From CAVOGJ01 sp963700865 (GTDB lineage Bacteria; Planctomycetota; Planctomycetia; Pirellulales; Pirellulaceae): DNA of 64,000 nucleotides. This document shows positions 58,607 to 64,000 of the stretch, piece by piece. Numbering within the stretch: position 1 is the first letter of the stretch; the number at the start of each line of letters is the position of its first letter. The stretch lies in assembly GCA_963700865.1 (NCBI GenBank), contig CAVOZC010000018.1:186001-250000 (forward strand). The letters are read 5' to 3'. The position numbers and the translations under genes are program-made. The notes below the pieces were generated by a model, which saw only the letters and a program-made list of their open reading frames with translations, had not been told where the DNA came from and did no database searches.

Positions 58607-61600
58607 ATGGCTTCACTGTCGCACACTGCATGGGAAGCGCTCGCTTCACGGCTGGAGGTTTCCACCGAGCAAGTGCGGCGGACCGTCGAGCTGCTGGAGG
58701 ATGGCAATACGCTTCCCTTCATCGCTCGCTTTCGTCGAGATCAGACGGGTGGGCTGGACGAAGCCCGCATTCGCCAGATTCGCGACCATCTCAAGCAGCA
58801 GCAATCGCTTGAGGATCGGCGGGAGAGCATCCTCAAGGTCATCCGCGAACGGGGCGAGCTCAGCACGGATCTCGAGACGAAGATCCGGCAAGCCGATTCG
58901 CTCAAGCTGCTGGAAGACCTTTATCTACCCTTCAAGCGGAAGAAAGAAACACGCGCTTCCCGCGCCAGGCAGCGGGGGCTGGAACCGCTCAGCACGGGAA
59001 ATCCTGGCAGGAACGATTCCCGACGGTCAACTGGACGAACGTGCGGCCCAGTTCGTCAATCCGGATGACGAGTTGCCATCCACGAAGGAAGTCCTGGAAG
59101 GCGCGAAGGACCTGATCGTCGAATCCATTTGCGAACGTATCGATGTCCGGCAGCGATTACGGACCGCCATGCAGCAGACCGGTCTGCTGGTGGTGACGCG
59201 TTATGTCGAACAGGAAGAAGCCGAAGCGGATGACGATCCGTCGGACAAGGCCTCCGCCACAACGGTAGCCGAGCAAGCCGCTGCCCCGGCCGGGCTCGCC
59301 CCACCCACGCTCGCGGCCCCCCCGGCTGCGAGCGGCGAGTCGGACGGGGAGGATCCCTCGGCGGCCGCAGACGAATCGACAGCGCGATACGACGCAGACG
59401 ACCGGGACGGCCCGGGAGCGGAGGCCGCGACGGCCGAAGGCGATGCCGTGGAATCGGCCGACTCGCCGGCTCCGTCGCAGGAAGCGTCCAACCTCTCGAC
59501 GGACCAGCCCGCACCGGCGGACGAGGGATCAAATGCAGCCAGTGCGGACCCGCCGCAAGACGTCAGCAAGCCGCCTGCGGGGACGACGACGGCCGAGCAG
59601 CGGCGGCGGCAACGGCGGGAGGCCCGGCGGCGGAAGCGAGAGCAACTCGAAGCCTCCTTCAAGGACTACTTTGATTTTCGCGAGCCGATCCAGCAGATAC
59701 CGCCACATCGCATTTTGGCGATCAATCGGGGGGAACGCTTCCGCGTGCTGCGAGTGCGTGTGAAGGCCGATCCTGAGGCGCTGTATGAGCAAAGTTGTTC
59801 GCTGGTCTTGCCGCCCGACGCGCCCCAGCAGGCTTTGTTGAACGCCTGTATCCGAGAAGCCATCTCCCGGCCCTTGGTAGCCAGTCTCGATCGTGAAATT
59901 CGCCGCGAGCTGACGGAAAAAGCCGAGCAGCACGCGCTGAACGTCTTTGCCCGCAATCTGCGGCACCTGCTTCTGCAGCCACCTGTTCGGCGGCGTGTGT
60001 TGGCGATCGATCCGGGCTTACGATTTGGTTGTAAGACCGTGGCGCTGGACGAATATGGGGAATTACTGGCCGATACGACAATTCACGCGATTGGTGACTC
60101 CGAGCGGGTGGAGGAAGGTCGGCGGAGACTTGCGGCACTGATCGAGGAACATCGGCTGGAAGTCATCGCCATCGGTAATGGCACCGGTTGCCGGCAAGCC
60201 GAAACCACCGTGGCGGCGCTGCTGCAGGAGCAATTCGCCGATCGAGATTTGGCCTATGTGATTGTGAATGAGGCAGGCGCCAGCATCTACTCCACCAGTG
60301 ATCTGGCAACCCGCGAGTTGCCCGACTGCGATGCTCGCATGCGTGGCGCAATCTCGATCGGCCGCCGGCTGCTGGACCCTTTGTCGGAGCTGGTGAAAAT
60401 CGAGCCAGGAAATCTGGGTGTCGGCATGTACCAGCATGATGTTCGCCAGAAACATCTGCAGGATTCGCTCGACGAAGTCGTTATCTCTTGCGTGAATTAT
60501 GTGGGCGTGGATTTGAATACGGCCAGCCCATCCCTGTTGCGCTACGTGTCGGGCATGAACCAGCGGACCGCCCGCGAAGTTTACGAACATCGGCAACAGC
60601 ACGGACCCTTTCGGTCTCGTGAACAATTGAAAGCGGTGGCTGGCGTCGGCGAGTCGACCTACGAGCAGGCAGCCGGTTTCTTGATGGTCTTCGATGGGGA
60701 CTGCGCCTTCGATGCGACTTGGGTCCATCCGGAAAGCTACGGACAGGCCGAACGACTTCTTGAGCACCTGGGTTGCTCCGTCGAAGCGCTCCGCGAACAA
60801 GTGGCGAGACAGCACACGGCTGCGATCACATCGCGGAGAACGGTGCAGGTGATCGCCGGCGAGCCACCGCTGGAGGCAACGCCCCTCGTGGAAACTTCCG
60901 CGGCGCCACCTGCCACGACCGAGGCACCGGCCCCAACCGCTGACGGCGGCGAAACGGACCAATTATCCACAGCCGAGGAATTACCGGCGGCCAGTCCCGC
61001 GGATCGTCCGTCGAGCGATTCCTCGGATGCCAGCCCACCCCAAGATTGGCTGCGGGCCGCCGACGGCTTGAGCAGTGAGACGATTGCCCAACAACTGGGT
61101 ATCGGCACGCTGCTTGTTGATGACCTGATCACGGCCCTCAGGCGGGCCGGGCGTGACCCTCGCGAGGCGTTTCCCCCACCCCTCTTCCGACGCGGTATCA
61201 TGCGTCTGGAGGACCTGCAACCCGATATGGAACTGACGGCGACGGTCCTTAACGTCGTTGATTTCGGGGCGTTCGTGGATATCGGCCTCCGTGATAGCGG
61301 GCTGATCCACATCAGCCAACTGGCCGACCGCTTCATCCGCGACCCGCACGAGGTGGTCAGCGTGGGAGATACGTTGCGCGTCTGGGTAATGAAGGTGGAT
61401 CGTCAAAGACGACGCGTATCCTTGACCACCTTCCCGCCTGGATCGAGCGAACGCGAAGTCCGTCCGCCCTCATCCACGCCCGCGAAACGTCGCTCGCGCC
61501 CCCTTGCCAAGACGGGCGAGGAGACAACGCGACGCGAAAAATTTGCTCGCGGCGGTCGAGCGGGCCGCACCGCTCAAACACGCCCGCCAAAAAGACGGCC

Positions 61601-61742
61601 ACCCCCGCCCGCCATACCTATCACCGATGGCATGAAGAATGGTTCCGAACCGATGCGGACGTTTGGCGATCTGGCTCAATTCTTTGAGGCCACCAAGACG
61701 ACGGACGAAGGCCATCGTAAAGGGAAAGCAAAGAAGAAATAA
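58607..61742 (+). CDS. tex: Tex-like RNA-binding transcription factor, frameshifted at 58991
   Basis: About 1044 residues after dropping the extra A at 58991, which restores RGLEPLAREILAGTIPDG. The Tex N-terminus (ASRLEVSTEQVRRTVELLEDGNTLPFIARFRRDQTGGLDE), YqgF-like RNase H fold (VLAIDPGLRFGCKTVALDE), helix-hairpin-helix (LNTASPSLLRYVSGMN) and S1 domain (MELTATVLNVVDFGAFVDIG) are all present. Tex normally has about 770 residues. Here an acidic Ala/Pro/Asp-rich insert of about 140 residues (203-345) and another of about 65 (748-812) add length. Tex binds RNA and affects transcription; it is housekeeping in many bacteria. Confidence 0.88.
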
Positions 61743-61862
61743 GTAATCTCGGCTGGCCGCCGTCCGAAGGAGAGAGCGGCGGCCGAGTGCCGGAGCCAAC
61801 CGGCTCGTGCGGCGTCCGGCCCCATGGCTGCTCGTCCGTTGGCATTCCCGCTTCCCCAAGTA

Positions 61863-62369
61863 ATGAGTTTCAAGATGGAACGCGATTTCGAAGAACGATT
61901 ACGACAGGCGGTCCAGCGCGGAGTCCATCGGGCGGCCGAGAAACAACAGGAAGCGGAAAAGCAGCAATTAAGTCAGGATGAACTCAAAACGCTCCACGGA
62001 AAATATCGGCTCGAGCTCTGCGAGCACATCGAGAAATGCGTGGCCCGTTTGCCGCGACACTTTCCGGGTTTTCAGGTCGAATCCACCTTCGGAGAACGAG
62101 GCTGGGGTGCGGCCTGCAGCCGCGATGACTTCGATGCATCCGGCTCCGCCGGCCGGCGGAGCGTGTATAGTCGACTCGAAATATCGGTGCCCGCATTTTC
62201 CGCATACGGCGTCTTGGAACTTACTGCCAAAGGCACCATCCGCAATCGAGAGGTCATCAACCGGACTCACTTCAAACCACTCGATGAAGTCGAGATCGAG
62301 CGCTTCCTGGAACTTGTCGACGCCTGGATCATTGATTACGCGGAATTGTACGCCGCCAAATCGGCCTGA
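61863..62369 (+). CDS. Conserved hypothetical protein
   Basis: 168 residues from the ATG at 61863. A Gln/Glu/Lys-rich helix (ERDFEERLRQAVQRGVHRA, AEKQQEAEKQQLSQDELKTL) leads to a mixed domain (EKCVARLPRHFPGFQVES, RLEISVPAFSAYGVLELTAKG, NREVINRTHFKPLDEVEIER). No known motif was identified. Lengths and composition match a conserved planctomycete family. It lies 120 bp after tex on the same strand. Confidence 0.6.
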   Translation: MSFKMERDFEERLRQAVQRGVHRAAEKQQEAEKQQLSQDELKTLHGKYRLELCEHIEKCVARLPRHFPGFQVESTFGERGWGAACSRDDFDASGSAGRRSVYSRLEISVPAFSAYGVLELTAKGTIRNREVINRTHFKPLDEVEIERFLELVDAWIIDYAELYAAKSA

Positions 62370-62571
62370 TGCCAGCCCGCGCGTCCTTTGTCCGGGCTTG
62401 TTGACTGATGCGTGGTAGGGACTGCTCGCCTATCATTCGGATTTAGAAAGACCGGGACTGGAGCGTAGGCGGCAGTGACAGGCTGCAAGCCCTGGCCCAC
62501 GGCGGTTGCGCGACGGAATCAGTCAGCAATGCTTCCCGAAAATGGCCGTTTGCCTGACCGTCGCAAAAAAA

Positions 62572-62593
62572 ACCCTCTTCCGTGGAAGAGGGT
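62572..62593 (-). terminator. Rho-independent terminator of the downstream minus-strand gene
   Basis: A perfect 10-bp stem (accctcttcc at 62572-62581 and ggaagagggt at 62584-62593, loop 2 nt). Read on the minus strand, it is followed at once by a run of eight T. It lies 66 bp after the stop of the gene at 62660. Confidence 0.8.
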
Positions 62594-62659
62594 CGTGTGA
62601 TCCGTGAATGGACCGTGGCAACACCGACGAGCGATCCCCTCAGGGTCGTCGCCGGATAT

Positions 62660-62947
62660 CTACCATTGATCGGAAGCGCGAGGACGATCGTCCCAGGCGT
62701 TAATAATCAGCACCTCTTCCGACCACTTCTTTTTCTTCGCATCCGTGATCAGCTTTTGAATCGTCTCCAGCGCCTCGGCGGCCTTGATCTTGCCACGATA
62801 GGTACGCGGCGTCTTCCGCTTATCACAACCGAGATAAAAGCAATGACGACCGGTCGCTTCCTTCATGGGAAGGATCTCGCCAATGGCCTTCCCTTTCGCG
62901 ATGACCTGGTAGCCTTTTTCCAAAGGCTCAAATTTGTAGCTTGCCAT
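62660..62947 (-). CDS. Small conserved hypothetical protein
   Basis: 95 residues from the ATG at 62947, with GAGG seven bases upstream. Sequence: MASYKFEPLEKGYQVIAKGK, ATGRHCFYLGCDKRKTPRTY, KIKAAEALETIQKLITDAKK. It is basic and compact with an aromatic core, and a terminator follows the stop. It looks like a conserved planctomycete protein. The function is unknown. Confidence 0.7.
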   Translation of the reverse strand: MASYKFEPLEKGYQVIAKGKAIGEILPMKEATGRHCFYLGCDKRKTPRTYRGKIKAAEALETIQKLITDAKKKKWSEEVLIINAWDDRPRASDQW

Positions 62948-63271
62948 AGTTTTCCTCATTTCCCCTAAAATACCTTGGGCCGGCGAAGCCGCCTGGATAC
63001 CCCTATCCAGCCCGACCAGCCACTCAACACCCCGTATCTTGACAGGATTCCCACCAGACTTCAATCAGGGGATTGCCTTTTTGGCCCCAAAGAACGGCCT
63101 CGGCAGACATCATGCGGCCGGTCCGATGAGGAGGGGTTCCACGGGGAGCGGACGACGGCCGGATGGCGATGCAATGACATTCCATCCGCTTGTCGCCACG
63201 GCGGCTCGACCGAGGACTACTCTCCGTCGCTCGTCGAGGCGAAGGAAGCGGCCGAACGGACCGCGACGGGC
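62948..63271. other. Intergenic region, nothing recognised
   Basis: This stretch separates two minus-strand genes. The plus-strand open frames here are antisense or chance. No promoter, hairpin or RNA gene was identified. Confidence 0.3.
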
Positions 63272-64000
63272 CTATTTCTTTACCGATTGCGGCGTCGATT
63301 CGGCCACATCCGCGGCAGGCCGAGTTCCCAGAAAGGCGAACAAATCGGCAATTTCTTGCAGAGACAAGCCATTGAGCAGACCTTCCGGCATGGCCGAGGC
63401 GTTGTTGGGCAAGACTTCGTCGACCTCCGACTCGGTCAGCTCCAGGACTCGACCGTCGGGAGTCACTGCCTTGAAACGGCCATCATCCGTTGGCACGAGC
63501 AACCCGGTCACTTGGCGGCCCGCCGAGGTAATGACCGTATGCGATTTGTATTTCGCGGGAATCAACTGCGAGGGATAGATGATCGATTCCAGGATTTCAC
63601 GAACTTGAAAGCGGTCTCGGAGGGTGGTGAGATCCGGACCGTAGTTGTTTCCCAAGGCACCCAGCGTATGGCATTCCGCGCAGCGAGCTTGCACGTAGAC
63701 CTGGCTGCCGCGTTCCGCCGATCCCTGTTCGGCCTCGGGGCTGGCGAGGTACGTCATCAAGTCGCTATAGGTCCAGGTGTTGCTGCCGTTTTCCAGGGGC
63801 AGCGCGGCTTGTGGCCCGAGGGGATATTCGGCTTGAAACCAATCTTGCCAGGCAAGCAGCCGGGAATTCCAGCCATCACACGACGCATCGGGGCGGGCGT
63901 TCGTCCAATGTTGCAGCAGATCCGCGGCGTCATCGCCGCCCTCGGCGGCCAGCTTGAGTCCACAAAGAATCAGCTGGCGGAAGTGTTCTGGGTCCTCGGG
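63272..64000 (-). CDS. PVC-type haem-binding CxxCH protein, C-terminal part
   Basis: The frame is open from the stop at 63272 to the right window edge (about 242 residues); the N-terminus lies outside. The haem-binding motif is CAECHTLG in the segment YVQARCAECHTLGALGNNYGPDLT, followed by FQVREILESIIYPSQLIPAKYKS and GLLVPTDDGRFKAVTPDGRVLE. This matches the C-terminal haem-binding domain common in planctomycetes and verrucomicrobia, often attached to large secreted PVC proteins. The cytochrome role is inferred from the motif. Confidence 0.8.
   Translation of the reverse strand, partial: PEDPEHFRQLILCGLKLAAEGGDDAADLLQHWTNARPDASCDGWNSRLLAWQDWFQAEYPLGPQAALPLENGSNTWTYSDLMTYLASPEAEQGSAERGSQVYVQARCAECHTLGALGNNYGPDLTTLRDRFQVREILESIIYPSQLIPAKYKSHTVITSAGRQVTGLLVPTDDGRFKAVTPDGRVLELTESEVDEVLPNNASAMPEGLLNGLSLQEIADLFAFLGTRPAADVAESTPQSVKK

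Noticed and set aside
1..64000. tRNA or rRNA genes
   Set aside because: Intergenic stretches were scanned for TTCGA-type T-loops flanked by acceptor stems and for rRNA-like blocks; nothing convincing was found, but this was done by eye.

Overview
The window is bacterial chromosomal DNA from a planctomycete, most likely Pirellulaceae-like. The evidence is a YTV-type secreted protein, three secreted proteins with PEP-CTERM-like ends (two of them with dockerin-type repeats), an ECF sigma factor coupled to a TPR serine/threonine kinase, a PVC-type haem-binding CxxCH protein, a CHAD protein and several small conserved planctomycete hypotheticals. No rRNA, tRNA, CRISPR array or prophage was seen.

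Layout. 1-11 kb: a membrane protein running off the left edge, a BRCT-MerR-TPR protein, a YTV wall protein, an RND/MMPL exporter, an LptD-like outer membrane protein, diacylglycerol kinase and an orphan ParA. 11.3-21.6 kb: a nearly complete reductive pyrimidine catabolism locus. It holds dihydropyrimidinase, a PreA-type dihydropyrimidine dehydrogenase, beta-ureidopropionase, a class III aminotransferase, (methyl)malonate-semialdehyde dehydrogenase and an NCS2 uracil/xanthine permease, followed by adenine deaminase. Together these would import uracil and convert it to acetyl-CoA. 21.6-23.6 kb: two arrays of long-hairpin tandem repeats (123 bp and about 130 bp units) flank a GxxExxY/PD-(D/E)XK nuclease-like gene. 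The cassette fits exactly between the convergent stop codons of adenine deaminase and purU, and it is the most unusual object in the window.

24.7-35 kb: a YkgJ cysteine-cluster protein, hisS, and then secreted proteins (kelch, GH16 glucanase, a giant repetitive protein). 35-44.4 kb: an ECF sigma/Ser-Thr kinase pair, then a polyphosphate neighbourhood (SixA, PPK1, CHAD) and a PAS histidine kinase. 44.7-53.2 kb: a HemD-HemE fusion, bioF, a family 2 glycosyltransferase, a nitrilase-family amidase, and a folK-panC-lgt operon in which Lgt carries a PDZ-like insert. 53.4-64 kb: an ECF sigma/anti-sigma pair with a possible autoregulatory promoter, a CDGSH protein, a LOG-family protein, Tex, small hypotheticals and the C-terminal part of a cytochrome-like CxxCH protein.

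Sequence quality. At least fourteen genes look broken by one- or two-base indels, although both sides of each break are well conserved. In most cases a single base at a short homopolymer or small repeat restores a full-length product. I treat these as probable sequencing or assembly errors, give one feature per gene spanning the break, and mark the position. All functional calls come from reading motifs by eye; no database search was run.
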